64,000 bases of DNA from Corallococcus sp. NCRR (GTDB lineage: Bacteria; Myxococcota; Myxococcia; Myxococcales; Myxococcaceae), in NCBI RefSeq assembly GCF_026965535.1, contig NZ_CP114039.1, positions 5,828,001-5,892,000 of the forward strand, in the 5' to 3' direction. How positions within the stretch are numbered: the first letter of the stretch is position 1; each line of letters starts with the position of its first letter. The position numbers and the translations under genes are program-made. Below the pieces are notes generated by a model, which was not told where the DNA came from, searched no databases, and saw only the letters and a program-made list of their open reading frames with translations. Shown here in pieces: positions 7,979-17,977 of the stretch.

Positions 7979-8680
7979 CTATTTGAAGATCTTCGACAGG
8001 AGCCACACGACGGCGGACTCCGCGGCGCTGTTGTTGAGGTGCCGGGCGCGGCGGCCGTAGGTCTCGCTGGGCTGGGCCTTGGTCAGCTCGTCCGTGTACG
8101 GCGCGGAGCCTTCCGGCGCGCAGCTTCCGCAGTACAGCCGCTCCTCCCAGACGAAGCCGTAGCGCACGTCCATCCGCCGGCCACACGTCACGCAGGCGGG
8201 CTCGTCACCCACGCGCACCTTGGGCAACAGGCTCAGGCTGCGCTTCGGGTCGTACTCGTGCTCGAAGTCGGCGGCGATGGGCCGCGGCTCGGGGCGGGCT
8301 TCCGGCTCCGCGGCCTTCTGGAGCCGGCCCAGCTCCTCCCCGTCCAAGGCCACGCCCCGGCACTTCGTGCAGACGTCCACCGTCACGTCCCGCAGGTCCA
8401 CCACGGGCAGCGGCGCGCTGCCGCAGGTGGGGCAGGTGGGCGCCTGCTTCCCGCAGGAGGGACAGCCCGGGACGTACTGGAGCGCGGCCTCACAGCCCTT
8501 GCACCGCCCGGGCTTGCCCTTCGCCTGCTCGAAGACGGCCGTCAGCGTGGGCCCGCCGACGACGCGCGCCAGCATCTCCTCCTCGAACCAGGCGGCCCCG
8601 CAGGCGCCGCACTCGTCGCGCACCAGCCCCCGGGCGTAGGTGTTGCGCATCGTCGTCTGGCAGTAGGGGCACGCCTGCAT
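7979..8680 (-). CDS. TFIIB-type zinc-ribbon protein of unknown function
   Basis: A 233-residue protein rich in CxxC pairs. It opens with ACPYCQTTM and later CGACGAAWFEEEML, the zf-TFIIB pattern in which a second CxxC precedes Trp/Phe and acidic residues. Three further pairs follow (CKGCE, CPSCGKQAPTCPTCG, CTKCRGVALDGEEL), then a long charged segment and a final ribbon (CVTCGR, YCGSCAPEG). No signal peptide or membrane helix is seen. Such proteins probably bind zinc and a protein or nucleic-acid partner, but no specific role is known. It follows the histidine kinase by 49 bp on the same strand and may share its transcript. Confidence 0.8.
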   Translation of the reverse strand: MQACPYCQTTMRNTYARGLVRDECGACGAAWFEEEMLARVVGGPTLTAVFEQAKGKPGRCKGCEAALQYVPGCPSCGKQAPTCPTCGSAPLPVVDLRDVTVDVCTKCRGVALDGEELGRLQKAAEPEARPEPRPIAADFEHEYDPKRSLSLLPKVRVGDEPACVTCGRRMDVRYGFVWEERLYCGSCAPEGSAPYTDELTKAQPSETYGRRARHLNNSAAESAVVWLLSKIFK

Positions 8681-8729
8681 GGCCCCCTCAGCCTACCGGG
8701 TCTTTCCCGGAAACGGGATGCCGCGCGAC

Positions 8730-10973
8730 TCAGCCCGCGCGGCGGCGCTTCTCCTTCTTCGGCTTGGGCTCGGGCGTCTTCGGGGCCGGCGTGGGTTCGC
8801 GCAGCTCCTCCGGGACGGGGAGGGCGGGCTGGGAGGGGCGCGTGGGCGGCACGGGCGTGCCGTCCGGCAGGGCGCCCTCCACCGGCTCGGAGGGGAGCGC
8901 CGGCAGGCGGATGATGAACGTGGTGCCTTCGCTCACCTTGCTCTGCACGCTGATGCTGCCGCCGTGGTTCTTCACGATGCGCTGGCAGATGGCGAGCCCC
9001 AGGCCGGTGCCCTTCTGCTTCGTGGTGAAGAAGGGCACGAAGATGTGCGGCTGCTGATCCGCCGGGATGCCCGGGCCGTTGTCGGAGACGCGCACCTCCA
9101 CGAACTCGCCGCCCGCGCTGCGCAGGTCGCCGAAGCGCTCTGGCTTCTCCGTGCGCACCGTGATGCGGCCCGGCTGCGGCCCCAGCGCCTGCACCGCGTT
9201 CTGCACCAGGTTGATCAACACCTGCTTGAGCTGCTCCGCGTCGCCTTCCGCGCGCGGCAGGCGCAGGTCCAGCTCCACCGCCAGCTCCGCCGTGGGCGGC
9301 ATGTCGTTCTGGATGAGCCGCATCGTGCGCGTCACCACCTCGTTGAGGTCGGTGGGCCCGAAGCTCTGCTTCAGCGGACGCGAGTAGTCCAGGAACGCCG
9401 TCACCACGCCGTTGAGCCGGTTCACCTCTTCCACGATGACGTCCAGGAACTCGCCGTCCTCGCCCGGCAGCTTCTTCGGGTCCAGGCACTGCGCCGCGCC
9501 CTTGATGGCGCCCAGCGGGTTGCGGATTTCATGCGCCAGGCCCGCCGCCATCTCACCCAGCGCCGCCAGGCGGTCGCGCTCGCGGATCTTCTCGTACAGC
9601 TTGGAGTTCTCCAGCACCGTCGCCATCCGCTCGGAGACCTCCAGGATGAGCGCGATCTCATCCGACGCGTACGCCTCCGGCACCCGTTCGTCCCACAGGT
9701 TCAGGAAGCCGATGACGCGGTCATTGCCCATCAGCGGCACGCTGATGCCGGCCTTCATCTGGAGCAGCGCGGCGCGCGTGTCGTTGAGCCGCTTCAGCTC
9801 GTCCCGGAAGCGCTTGCCCTCCACGGCCTGCACCCGCATCACGGAGATGCGCCGCTCGATGTTCTCCAGCAGCACCGCCTTCTGCCCGCTGGCCACCGCG
9901 AAGAGCACGCCGCGCGCGGCCGCCGTGTCCAGGAGCGCCACCGGCAGGGGCCCGCGCGAGTCCAGGAGCCGGTAGCCCGGCCGGTCCTCCGCCATCAGGT
10001 ACACCGACGCGTGCGTCACGCGCCCCGTCTCGTGCAGCGCGTCCAGCACCACGTTCGCCAGCTCGGAGATTTCGATGACGGACGCCATGCGCACGCGCAG
10101 GGTGCTCAGCGTGCCCAGCAGCGCGAAGCGCTCGCGGAAGAAGATGCGCACCACCATCTCCTCCACCTTGGTGCGCAGCGGATCCAACAGGATGAGGATG
10201 ACGAACGCGGCCACCACCGTGTTGAAGACGAAGAGCGACGTGTTCTCGTCCACCCACGCCGTCAGCACCGTGAACACCGACGCCAGGATGATGGCCAGCA
10301 CCGTCTGCGAGGCGATCTTCCCCAGCAGCTCGTGCAGGTCCATCAGCCGCAGCCGCAAGAGCGTCTGCGCGAGGAAGAACAGGTAGAGCGTCGCGAAGAC
10401 GGGGCCCAGCGTGGGGAACGGGATGTCGTTGCGCGACAGGAAGTCCAGCCCGTTGAACAGCACCGCCGCGCCCGCGCCAATGGCCAGGTACGCCAGCCGG
10501 AACTGCTCGATGCGCGACTCCGTCGTGCGCACCCGGTGGACCAGCAAGGACACGGAAGTGAACAACGTGCCCAGCACCCAGGCGCCCAGCGCCAGACGGG
10601 CCCACGGTTTGTCCGCCAACGGTGTAACGGCGACCGTCAGGCCCAGCACGCCGGACAGGAGGGCGAGCCGCCGGCCGACCTGATGCGCTCCCTTGCTGAC
10701 CCCCAGGAACTCAAGGAAGAAGGCGACCGCCGCCCCGGGCACCAGGGAGACGACGAGCACCGTCGCCCCGAGGGCGATGCGGGACACCCAGGGGTAGTCC
10801 TGAGGGGGGAAGATGCTGTGGAAGAAGAGGCTGAGGTAGTACCCGGCGACCGTCAGGGTGAAGACGGAGTAGAGCGTGAGGACCCGGGGCCGTCCGGGGC
10901 GCAACAACATGGACACGCCCAGCGCCAGACCGATGATGGAAGCGAGCAGTGCGCTTTGGGTGCGGATATCCAT
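8730..10973 (-). CDS. membrane sensor histidine kinase with 7TM-type input and GAF-like domain
   Basis: A 747-residue kinase. Residues 1-265 contain seven or more hydrophobic helices (7TMR-HISK-like), including a conserved FNGLDFLSRND segment. A GAF-like domain spans about 290-455, then a short coiled coil. The dimerisation box AGLAHEIRNPLGAIKG places the phosphorylated His at 481. The ATPase domain has the N-box (VLINLVQNAVQA), VSDNGPGI, and a GTGLGLAI G-box, so the enzyme looks complete. A Pro-rich, Lys-rich tail of about 80 residues ends the protein. No response regulator is next to it, so it is an orphan kinase, as is common in myxobacteria. Ligand and partner are unknown. Confidence 0.92.
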   Translation of the reverse strand: MDIRTQSALLASIIGLALGVSMLLRPGRPRVLTLYSVFTLTVAGYYLSLFFHSIFPPQDYPWVSRIALGATVLVVSLVPGAAVAFFLEFLGVSKGAHQVGRRLALLSGVLGLTVAVTPLADKPWARLALGAWVLGTLFTSVSLLVHRVRTTESRIEQFRLAYLAIGAGAAVLFNGLDFLSRNDIPFPTLGPVFATLYLFFLAQTLLRLRLMDLHELLGKIASQTVLAIILASVFTVLTAWVDENTSLFVFNTVVAAFVILILLDPLRTKVEEMVVRIFFRERFALLGTLSTLRVRMASVIEISELANVVLDALHETGRVTHASVYLMAEDRPGYRLLDSRGPLPVALLDTAAARGVLFAVASGQKAVLLENIERRISVMRVQAVEGKRFRDELKRLNDTRAALLQMKAGISVPLMGNDRVIGFLNLWDERVPEAYASDEIALILEVSERMATVLENSKLYEKIRERDRLAALGEMAAGLAHEIRNPLGAIKGAAQCLDPKKLPGEDGEFLDVIVEEVNRLNGVVTAFLDYSRPLKQSFGPTDLNEVVTRTMRLIQNDMPPTAELAVELDLRLPRAEGDAEQLKQVLINLVQNAVQALGPQPGRITVRTEKPERFGDLRSAGGEFVEVRVSDNGPGIPADQQPHIFVPFFTTKQKGTGLGLAICQRIVKNHGGSISVQSKVSEGTTFIIRLPALPSEPVEGALPDGTPVPPTRPSQPALPVPEELREPTPAPKTPEPKPKKEKRRRAG

Positions 10974-11083
10974 GTGCAGGCGGACAGTCTAACCTCTGTC
11001 AGGGGCTGGAAATTTTCCAACCATCCCCAGTTGTCCTCGGGCGTGCCCGAGCGCATCTCCCAGGGTCCCCGAGGCCCCCGCGA

Positions 11084-13516
11084 ATGAAAGTGTCCCTCCA
11101 GCATCTCGCCCTCCTCGCCTCCGCGGCGCTGCTGTCCGCGCAGGCTCCCGCCCCCGCCGTCCCCGGCACCGCTCCGGCAGCCACGGCTCCCGCGGCTCCG
11201 GCTTCCAGCGACGACACGGATCAGGCCCCCACGACGCGCACCGACAACGCGCCGTCGGAGGCGCAGTTGACGCCGCCGCCGGACGCGGACAAGGCGCCGT
11301 TGCCGGTGGGCTACGTGCAGGTGTTCAACCCGGCCTTCCCGGGGATCGTGCCGCCCACGCCGGTGGTGCACCGCGGGCGCCGCTACGGGCTGGAGGACCT
11401 GACGCCGTACTTCGCGGACGGCAAGAAGAAGGACGCGAAGGACGCGTTCGACAAGGGCCAGTACACCAAGGCGCGCGCGCTGCTGGAGGGTGAAGGGGAC
11501 AGCCCGCCGGTGCGCTACCTGCGCGCGCTGTCCGCGGTGCGGGCCGGGGACGACAAGGCGGCGGCGACGGAGATGGGGGCGCTCGCCAACGACTACCCGG
11601 CGCTGAAGGACCGCTGCCTCACGCACGCGGGCGTGGCGCTGGAGTCCCAGGGCCGGCTGGAGGACGCGGCGGCCAGCTTCAAGCAGGTGCCGGAGGGCTC
11701 GCGCATGTACGTGGACGCGCGCCTGGGCCTGGCGCGCGTGCTGCGCAAGAAGAAGGACTACGACGGCGCCATGGAGGCGCTGACGCCGCTCACCCAGCGC
11801 ATGATGACGGGCTGGGGCCGCAACGTGGGCGCGGAGGCGCTCATCGCCACGGCGGACCTGGCGGTGGAGAAGAAGGACAAGGCGGCGGAGAAGGCCGCGC
11901 TGTGGAAGCTGTGGGCGGCCCAGCCGCTGTCGCCCATCGTCAAGCAGGTGGAGAAGCGCCTCAAGGGGCAGACGCCGCCCGTGGACGCCAAGGTGGGCCG
12001 CGCGGAGGCGCTCATTGAAGCGCACCGCAACAAGCAGGGCATGGCCATCCTGGAGCCGATGCTCAAGACGCTGAAGCTGCCGGACGCGCTCGCGTGCCGC
12101 GCGCACTTCGCGTTCGGCAAGGGGCAGCGCAAGGAGCGCCAGCACACGGCCGCCATCCAGATCCTCACGCCGGTGGTGGAGCAGTGCAAGGACCGCGACC
12201 TGCTGGCCCGCGCGCTGTACGTGCTGGGCTCGTCGCGCTCCATCGTGGATCAGCAGCGCGGCACGGACACCTACGAGCGGCTGGCGAAGGAGTTCCCGGA
12301 CCACTCGTTCGCGGACGACGCGCTCTTCTACGCGGCCGACCTGTACGTGAAGACCAACCGCCCCAAGGAGGCCATGGCGCGGCTGGATGAGGTCGCGCGG
12401 CTGTACCCCAAGGGCGACTTCCTGGGCGAGGCGCTCTTCAAGGCCTTCTGGGTGGCGCGCACGTCGAAGGTGGAGGACGGGGGCTTCTCCTTCCTGGACC
12501 GCATCGAGGAGCAGTTCGCCAACGCGGACGAGTCCTACGACGTGGAGCGCGCGCGCTACTGGCGGGCGCGCACGCTGGAGGAGCGCGGCAACATCCAGGG
12601 CGCCGCGGAGCTGATGGAGAAGCTCGCGGTGGAGCACCCGGCCACGTACTACGGCCTGATGGCGCGCTCGAAGCTGGGTGACCTGGACCCCAAGCGGCTG
12701 GAGGCCGTGTCCGCGTCCATCTTCGACGTGCCGGAGGCCGCCAGCCCCTGGCCGATGTTCGCGGGCCCCATGGGAGACGACCCGCACTTCCGCGCGGGCG
12801 TGGAGCTGTTGCGGCTGGGCTTCGCGGACTCCGTGTCGTCGGAGCTGATGCTGGTGAACCGCGCCAACCAGCCGCCGGAGTCCATGCGGCTCCTGGTGAT
12901 GGTGCTGTCACAGTCCGGTGACGCGCGGTCGGCGCACGCCATCGCGCGGCTCGCGCTGCGCAAGGACCTGAGCGGGCGCATCACCGCGCAGACGCGGCCG
13001 GTGTGGGAGGTGGCCTATCCCAACGCGTTCCGCGACCTGATTGAAAAGCACACCGCGCCCGCGGGCGTGGAGCCGGACCTGCTCCAGGCGCTGATGCGCG
13101 AGGAGAGCGCGTTGGACCCCAAGGCCCTGTCCTGGGCCGGCGCGCTGGGCCTCACGCAGCTGATGCCCTCCACGGCGAAGGGCGTGGCGCGCGAGCTCAA
13201 GGTGAAGCACTTCACCGTGGACTCGCTGCTCCAGCCGGAGCTGAACATCCGCTTCGGCGCGCACTACCTGGGCGGCCTGATCAAACAGTTCAAGGGCCAC
13301 ACGCCCTACGCCGTGGGCAGCTACAACGCGGGCTCCGGCGCGGTGAACCGCTGGCGCGCGGCCAAGCCGGACCTGGCGCTGGATGCGTGGGTGGAGGAGA
13401 TCCCCATCGCGGAGACGCGCGGCTACATCAAGCGCGTGCTGCGCTCCTACAACACCTACCAGCTGCTCTACGGCCGCGCGCCCAAGGTGCCGGTGATGCC
13501 GAGCGCATCGCGTTGA
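11084..13516 (+). CDS. Slt70-like soluble lytic transglycosylase with TPR-like superhelix
   Basis: An 810-residue exported protein. The signal peptide is followed by an Ala/Pro-rich stretch. Residues about 110-620 form TPR-like helical hairpins, matching the alpha-superhelix of Slt70. The C-terminal domain has LMREESALDPKA, with catalytic Glu674, then GALGLTQLMPSTA, NIRFGAHYLGGL and AVGSYNAGSGAVNRW, the standard family-1 lytic transglycosylase motifs. It should cut peptidoglycan between MurNAc and GlcNAc, leaving 1,6-anhydro ends, in the periplasm during wall turnover. It is longer than E. coli Slt70, mainly in the N-terminal linker. It is divergently transcribed from the histidine kinase gene with 110 bp between them. 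Confidence 0.92.
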   Translation: MKVSLQHLALLASAALLSAQAPAPAVPGTAPAATAPAAPASSDDTDQAPTTRTDNAPSEAQLTPPPDADKAPLPVGYVQVFNPAFPGIVPPTPVVHRGRRYGLEDLTPYFADGKKKDAKDAFDKGQYTKARALLEGEGDSPPVRYLRALSAVRAGDDKAAATEMGALANDYPALKDRCLTHAGVALESQGRLEDAAASFKQVPEGSRMYVDARLGLARVLRKKKDYDGAMEALTPLTQRMMTGWGRNVGAEALIATADLAVEKKDKAAEKAALWKLWAAQPLSPIVKQVEKRLKGQTPPVDAKVGRAEALIEAHRNKQGMAILEPMLKTLKLPDALACRAHFAFGKGQRKERQHTAAIQILTPVVEQCKDRDLLARALYVLGSSRSIVDQQRGTDTYERLAKEFPDHSFADDALFYAADLYVKTNRPKEAMARLDEVARLYPKGDFLGEALFKAFWVARTSKVEDGGFSFLDRIEEQFANADESYDVERARYWRARTLEERGNIQGAAELMEKLAVEHPATYYGLMARSKLGDLDPKRLEAVSASIFDVPEAASPWPMFAGPMGDDPHFRAGVELLRLGFADSVSSELMLVNRANQPPESMRLLVMVLSQSGDARSAHAIARLALRKDLSGRITAQTRPVWEVAYPNAFRDLIEKHTAPAGVEPDLLQALMREESALDPKALSWAGALGLTQLMPSTAKGVARELKVKHFTVDSLLQPELNIRFGAHYLGGLIKQFKGHTPYAVGSYNAGSGAVNRWRAAKPDLALDAWVEEIPIAETRGYIKRVLRSYNTYQLLYGRAPKVPVMPSASR

Positions 13517-13747
13517 CACGGGAGGGCGGGCTCGCGAAGGCGCCGCCTCCTGCTGCTTCGATTCGAGCCCCGTCAGGGGGGCGGCGAAAGGAATGACAAT
13601 CAACGCTCGGGCCGGCTGAGAGTGCGAGGGACTGCTCTGCGCACCGCCTTGCGATGGGACGACCTTTCACTCGCGGACTTGGGGGAAGGCCGCGTTCTTG
13701 CCGCAGGGCGGAGTCAGTGACAACTCCCTGGCGAAAGGGGGCCCGCC

Positions 13748-15157
13748 ATGCACGTGCCGTCCGCTGGGACTCCCGCGAGCCGTCCGGGTCGGGGAATGAG
13801 CTGGCCCGCGATGGGGCTGTTGTCTGCGTCAGCCGTTATCAACCTGACCAACGTCGCGGCGATGTCCGAGTATGGGCTGGGGTCGGTGGTGCTGTACATC
13901 CTCCCCGCCCTGGTCTTCCTGCTGCCCGCGGCCTTCACCGCCGCCGAGTTGGGCAGCACCTGGCCTGGAGGCGTCTTCACATGGGTGCACGAAGCGCTGG
14001 GTGAGAAGTGGGCGTTCTGCGCCGCGTGGCAGCAGTGGGTGCAGAACATCATCTTCTATCCCCTGCTGTTGTCCTTCGCCGCGGGCAACCTCGCGTACAT
14101 CGTGTCGCCCGTTCTCGCGCTCAACGGCCCCTTCAACGGCGCCTTCGTGCTGGTGGGCTTCGGCCTGTGCGCAGCGGTGGCCCTGCACGGCGTGGGTCAC
14201 GCCTCGCGCTTCTCCGTATGGGGCGTGGTGCTCGGCATTGTCATCCCCACGACCCTGCTGACACTGCTGGCCGTGGCGTACCTCCTCGGCGGCCACGCAT
14301 CGGCCACGCCGCTGGAGGCGAGTCATCTCCTGCCGCCGTGGTCCGGTATCGGCGGGCTGGTGCTCGTGGTGGGCAACTTCCTCGCATACGGCGGCGTGGA
14401 GGTGAGCGCGGTGCACGTCCGGGAGATGAAGGACGCGCGCCATGGCTATCCGAAGGCCATGGTGCTGATGGCGCTGCTCGCCACGCTCATCTTCGTTTTC
14501 TCCACGCTGGGCGTCGCCGTGGCCGTCCAGCACAAGCGGCTGGACTTGAGCGCGGGGCTCATCCAGGCCTTCGAGACATACCTGGACGTGTATGGCTTGA
14601 AGCGGATGGCTATGGTCTTCGCGCTGCTGTTCCTGATCGCCGCGCTGGGCACGGTGCTCACCTGGATGCTGGGACCCAACCACAGTCTGTTGCTGGTGGG
14701 GCGCAAGGGCTTGCTGCCGCCGCTCTTCCAGCGCACCAACAGCCATGGCACTCCCACGGCGCTCCTGGCGACGCAAGGAGTGCTGGTGGCGCTGCTCGCC
14801 CTGGGGTTCTTCATCGCGAAGGACGTCAATCAGGTCTATTGGGCGCTCGCCGCCATGACGACACAGCTCTACATCCCCATGTATGGACTGCTGTTCGTGT
14901 CGGCGCTGAAGCTGCGTCGCGCGCGTCCCGAAATCCCGCGAGGCTACCGGGCGCCCGCGCTGCCGCTGCTCGCCTGTGTGGGAATCGTGTCCTCCGCCCT
15001 GGCCTTCATCGTGGGCTTCGTGCCGCCCAAGCAACTCAAGGTGGAACAACCCATCGCCTATGTGGCGAACCTGGCGGGGCTGGTCTTCGCCCTGGGCGCC
15101 GTGCCCTTCGTGCTCTACGCGCGCCGAAAGCCAGAGTGGCGGCAGCCGGGTCCATAG
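13748..15157 (+). CDS. APC-superfamily amino acid permease (glutamate:GABA antiporter-like)
   Basis: A 469-residue integral membrane protein with about 12 hydrophobic segments. The first helix contains SASAVINLTNVAAMSEYG, followed by TAAELGSTWPGGVFTWVHEA, the TM1-TM3 pattern of APC transporters that resemble the glutamate:GABA antiporter group. A mid-protein GPNHSLLLVGRKGLLPP also fits the family. Substrate cannot be assigned from sequence; amino acid uptake or exchange at the inner membrane is expected. ATG at 13748 follows a purine-rich AAAGGGGG about 6 nt upstream; ATG at 13796 is an alternative. It is monocistronic, with a 231-bp gap upstream holding no recognised feature. Confidence 0.82.
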   Translation: MHVPSAGTPASRPGRGMSWPAMGLLSASAVINLTNVAAMSEYGLGSVVLYILPALVFLLPAAFTAAELGSTWPGGVFTWVHEALGEKWAFCAAWQQWVQNIIFYPLLLSFAAGNLAYIVSPVLALNGPFNGAFVLVGFGLCAAVALHGVGHASRFSVWGVVLGIVIPTTLLTLLAVAYLLGGHASATPLEASHLLPPWSGIGGLVLVVGNFLAYGGVEVSAVHVREMKDARHGYPKAMVLMALLATLIFVFSTLGVAVAVQHKRLDLSAGLIQAFETYLDVYGLKRMAMVFALLFLIAALGTVLTWMLGPNHSLLLVGRKGLLPPLFQRTNSHGTPTALLATQGVLVALLALGFFIAKDVNQVYWALAAMTTQLYIPMYGLLFVSALKLRRARPEIPRGYRAPALPLLACVGIVSSALAFIVGFVPPKQLKVEQPIAYVANLAGLVFALGAVPFVLYARRKPEWRQPGP

Positions 15158-15218
15158 GTCCCGCTGATTCGTGAATTCCTTGTATAGGGAGGGGCGGGCC
15201 GTGGTTTCGTAGGCCGCC

Positions 15219-16664
15219 ATGTCCACCCTCCGAACGAAAATCGCTCCCCTCGCGGTCGCGCTGTTCACCCTGGTGGCCTTGTGTCTTCCGGCGGAAGCCG
15301 AGGCACAGGCCTGGTCGCTGACGAACGCGCAGCGGCAGGCGTTCCTTCGCTACTACGCGCCGGTCATCTTCAAGCGCGCCAATGGCAACGGCAACGAGCA
15401 CGGCTACGACTGGCTGACGAACTTCGACTTCGACCAGGACGGGGACTTCTCCAACAACAAGCTGCACTGGAAGCAGATCAACCAGTACGTGGACGCGTCG
15501 CGCGTGGGCCCCAGCGCGTTCGACAAATGGCGCATCCGGCCGACGCTCTACACGTCACTGATTGAGTACATGGACGGGGGCAAGAACCTCACCCTCGTGT
15601 ATCACCTGTATCACGCGCTGGATAAGAACGCGGCGGGCAACTGGCAGCTCCATGACTGGGAGCGCGTCGAGCTCCAGGTGAAGAACGTCGTGGGCAATCC
15701 GGGCAGCGGGGAGTCCGTGGCGTACGCGGTGGTGACGCAGCACAAGCGCAACGTGGTGCGCCGGGCGGGCAGCGGCGACCTCCAGTTCATGCAGACGGGC
15801 ACGGGCAGCCACCTGCTCATCTGGCAGGCGGAGTGGTCCGACAAGCTGCTGGCGCCGCACGGGCAGGAGCTGCGCTTCGTGACGGATCCGTATTCGTTCT
15901 TCGCGGGCCGGATGGCGTCCGGGGGCAAGGCGGAGGCGGACGTGAACAACGACGACGGGCGCAAGAAGCTGCACTACGTGTTCGTGCCGGAGGACGACGG
16001 GGCGGCGGTGGCGGCGTTCAACGCGCAGCCGGTGCGGTACTCGACGGCGGACGCGCTGGCCAGCCGCTATGACAATGGGGACTCCGCCAACTGGCCCGCG
16101 GTGAAGCGCGTCACGTACGAGCTGCAGGACCTGGCGGACATCCTCCCCACGCACTGGGAGCACGGGGGCTATGCAACGCACTGGCTGCCGGACGAGCCCC
16201 AGTTCTTCTTCCTGGAGAGCCCGGTGGTGAACGAGGCGGGGCAGGCGGAGGTGAGCGTGGGGATGCAGCGCTTCTTCTCCAAGACGCGCGACGTGGAGGG
16301 GCAGGACGACCGCGAGGGCTACCCGTCGAAGAAGTGGTTCTTCGGCACCTTCGAGCTGAACGACAAGGCGTCCGACACGGGGGGCGGCGGGTCCAGCGCG
16401 TTCCACGACAAGTCATGGGCGGGCACGGTGGTGGACTCGCGGGGGCAGACGCGCATGAGCGCCAGCGGCTACCTGGCGTCCGTGAACTCATACTGGTGGC
16501 AACACGACTACTTCGTGCACTCGGGCGTGACGGACGACACGGACGGGCGGGAGCAGGGCTTCTGGCTGCAGGGTGGGTGGTACCTGCCTCAGAACGGCGG
16601 GTTTGACGGACGCTGGGTGCAACTCTTCGACGACCGGCCAGGCAAGGAGTCCGGCGAGGACTGA
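15219..16664 (+). CDS. secreted protein of unknown function with an HDWE-type motif
   Basis: A 481-residue protein with a clear signal peptide (cleavage near AEAQA, residue 29) and no membrane anchor. After cleavage it has YYAPVIFKRANG and, about 100 residues on, LHDWERVELQV. A His-Asp-Trp-Glu cluster after a YAPV strand is reminiscent of Vps62/DUF946 and NPP1-like folds, but the match is weak. The remainder is rich in Trp, Tyr and Asp, with a Gly/Ser stretch near 395 and WWQHDYFVHSG near the end, which looks like a secreted beta-rich domain. No catalytic residues can be named. It stands alone between the permease and the MBL-fold gene. Confidence 0.65.
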   Translation: MSTLRTKIAPLAVALFTLVALCLPAEAEAQAWSLTNAQRQAFLRYYAPVIFKRANGNGNEHGYDWLTNFDFDQDGDFSNNKLHWKQINQYVDASRVGPSAFDKWRIRPTLYTSLIEYMDGGKNLTLVYHLYHALDKNAAGNWQLHDWERVELQVKNVVGNPGSGESVAYAVVTQHKRNVVRRAGSGDLQFMQTGTGSHLLIWQAEWSDKLLAPHGQELRFVTDPYSFFAGRMASGGKAEADVNNDDGRKKLHYVFVPEDDGAAVAAFNAQPVRYSTADALASRYDNGDSANWPAVKRVTYELQDLADILPTHWEHGGYATHWLPDEPQFFFLESPVVNEAGQAEVSVGMQRFFSKTRDVEGQDDREGYPSKKWFFGTFELNDKASDTGGGGSSAFHDKSWAGTVVDSRGQTRMSASGYLASVNSYWWQHDYFVHSGVTDDTDGREQGFWLQGGWYLPQNGGFDGRWVQLFDDRPGKESGED

Positions 16665-16814
16665 ATTGGTCCTGATTGCCGTGCGGGGGGCAGAGCGAGA
16701 AGCGCGGCTCATGCCCTCTTGCGAATAGGTCCCAGAAGGGGACCCGGGGTGGCGGTGGGCTGGTAGGGTTGCGGCGCAATTCCACCCCCCTCGTTTGCGT
16801 GAAGGAAACACGCC

Positions 16815-17963
16815 ATGAGCCAGCCCAGCACCCCCAGCCCTCAACAGATAGACCTCAACCGCACCGCCGTGGAGATCGCCCCCGAGACCTTCTGGGTCGG
16901 GAAGCGCGAGCCCGGCGGCATCTTCTTCGCGAACCCGTTCCTGCGCCGCTTTCAGGGGACGGATCAACGGACGAAGAAACCCTCTGAGTTCAACCTCCTC
17001 ATCGACCCCGGGTCGAGCAGCGACTTCTCCACCATCCACACGAAGGTGGTGTCGCTCATTGGGGGGATGGACCGCCTGTCCGCGCTCTTCATCAACCACC
17101 AGGATCCGGACGTGGGGTCGTCCGCGAACATCATCTCGGCGCGCTATTCGCCGCGCGCGAGCATCCTGTGCTCCGAGGACACCTGGCGGCTCATCGTCCA
17201 CTTCAACCTGCCGCGCAACCGCTTCATCCCGACGGAGAAGTTCTCCGCGGGGTTGAGCGTGCCCACGGGGCACAAGCTGTTGCCGGTGCCGTCGCCGTTC
17301 TGCCACTTCCGGGGCGCGGTGATGCTGTACGACCCGCAGACGCGGGTGCTCTTCACGGGGGACCTCTTCGGAGGCCTCACGGACAGCAAGGCCCAGGGCC
17401 TGTGGGCGGACGAGTCTGACTGGAACGGCATCCGGGCGTTCCATCAGATCTACATGCCGGTGAACTCGGCGCTGGTGCGCGCGGTGGCGGCCATCCGGAA
17501 GCTCTCGCCCGCGGTGGAGATGATCGCCCCGCAGCACGGCCGCATCATCCGGGGCAAGCTGGTGCAGCAGTTCCTGGAGCGCATGGAGCGGCTGCAGGTG
17601 GGCCTGGACATCATCGACGAGGCGCAGGACCGCACGCACCTTCAGGCCTGGAACGCGGTGATCGACCGGGTGCTGAACCTGGCGCGCGGCTACCTGGGTG
17701 AATCCGTGGAGGCGAAGCTCTCCGCGAGCGGCCAGTTGTCGGACACGGCGAAGTTCAACGGCCAGCGGCTGGAGGTGAGCCGCATGGGCAAGTGGACGCT
17801 GGAGCACGTGGTGGAGGTGCTCTGCCAGGGCGAGCCCTCGGAGATTTCGGGCCCCATCATGGTGGAGGCCACCCTCGCCGCCGCGGAGTACAACCTGCCC
17901 ACGCCGCACCTGGACCTCGAAGGCGCGGGCGCGCCGGCGCCGGTCTCGTTGCTGGAGCCGTGA
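16815..17963 (+). CDS. MBL-fold metallo-hydrolase-like protein (flavodiiron/ODP subclass)
   Basis: A 382-residue cytoplasmic protein with a metallo-beta-lactamase fold like the oxygen-binding di-iron (ODP/FprA) group. LLIDPGSSSDFSTI is the early loop and FINHQDPDVG takes the place of the metal-binding HxExDH. FTGDLFGG and APQHGRIIRG supply later Asp and His ligands. The Glu of HxExDH is not obvious here (Gln-Asp-Pro-Asp), so the metal site may be altered. No flavodoxin domain is attached; the C-terminal 130 residues are helical. GAAGGA about 9 nt before ATG supports this start. A soluble Ser/Thr kinase gene begins 14 bp downstream, so the two are probably co-transcribed, with the MBL protein a candidate sensor or target. 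Confidence 0.8.
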   Translation: MSQPSTPSPQQIDLNRTAVEIAPETFWVGKREPGGIFFANPFLRRFQGTDQRTKKPSEFNLLIDPGSSSDFSTIHTKVVSLIGGMDRLSALFINHQDPDVGSSANIISARYSPRASILCSEDTWRLIVHFNLPRNRFIPTEKFSAGLSVPTGHKLLPVPSPFCHFRGAVMLYDPQTRVLFTGDLFGGLTDSKAQGLWADESDWNGIRAFHQIYMPVNSALVRAVAAIRKLSPAVEMIAPQHGRIIRGKLVQQFLERMERLQVGLDIIDEAQDRTHLQAWNAVIDRVLNLARGYLGESVEAKLSASGQLSDTAKFNGQRLEVSRMGKWTLEHVVEVLCQGEPSEISGPIMVEATLAAAEYNLPTPHLDLEGAGAPAPVSLLEP

Positions 17964-17977
17964 GGGGGGAGGGCGGG

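Noticed and set aside
11007..11019. TGGAAATTTTCCA palindrome between the divergent histidine kinase and transglycosylase genes
   Set aside because: Short, single occurrence and no recognised regulator; not enough to call an operator.
13555..13575. TTCGATTCGAG stretch resembling a T-loop
   Set aside because: No flanking stems or acceptor pairing; chance match.
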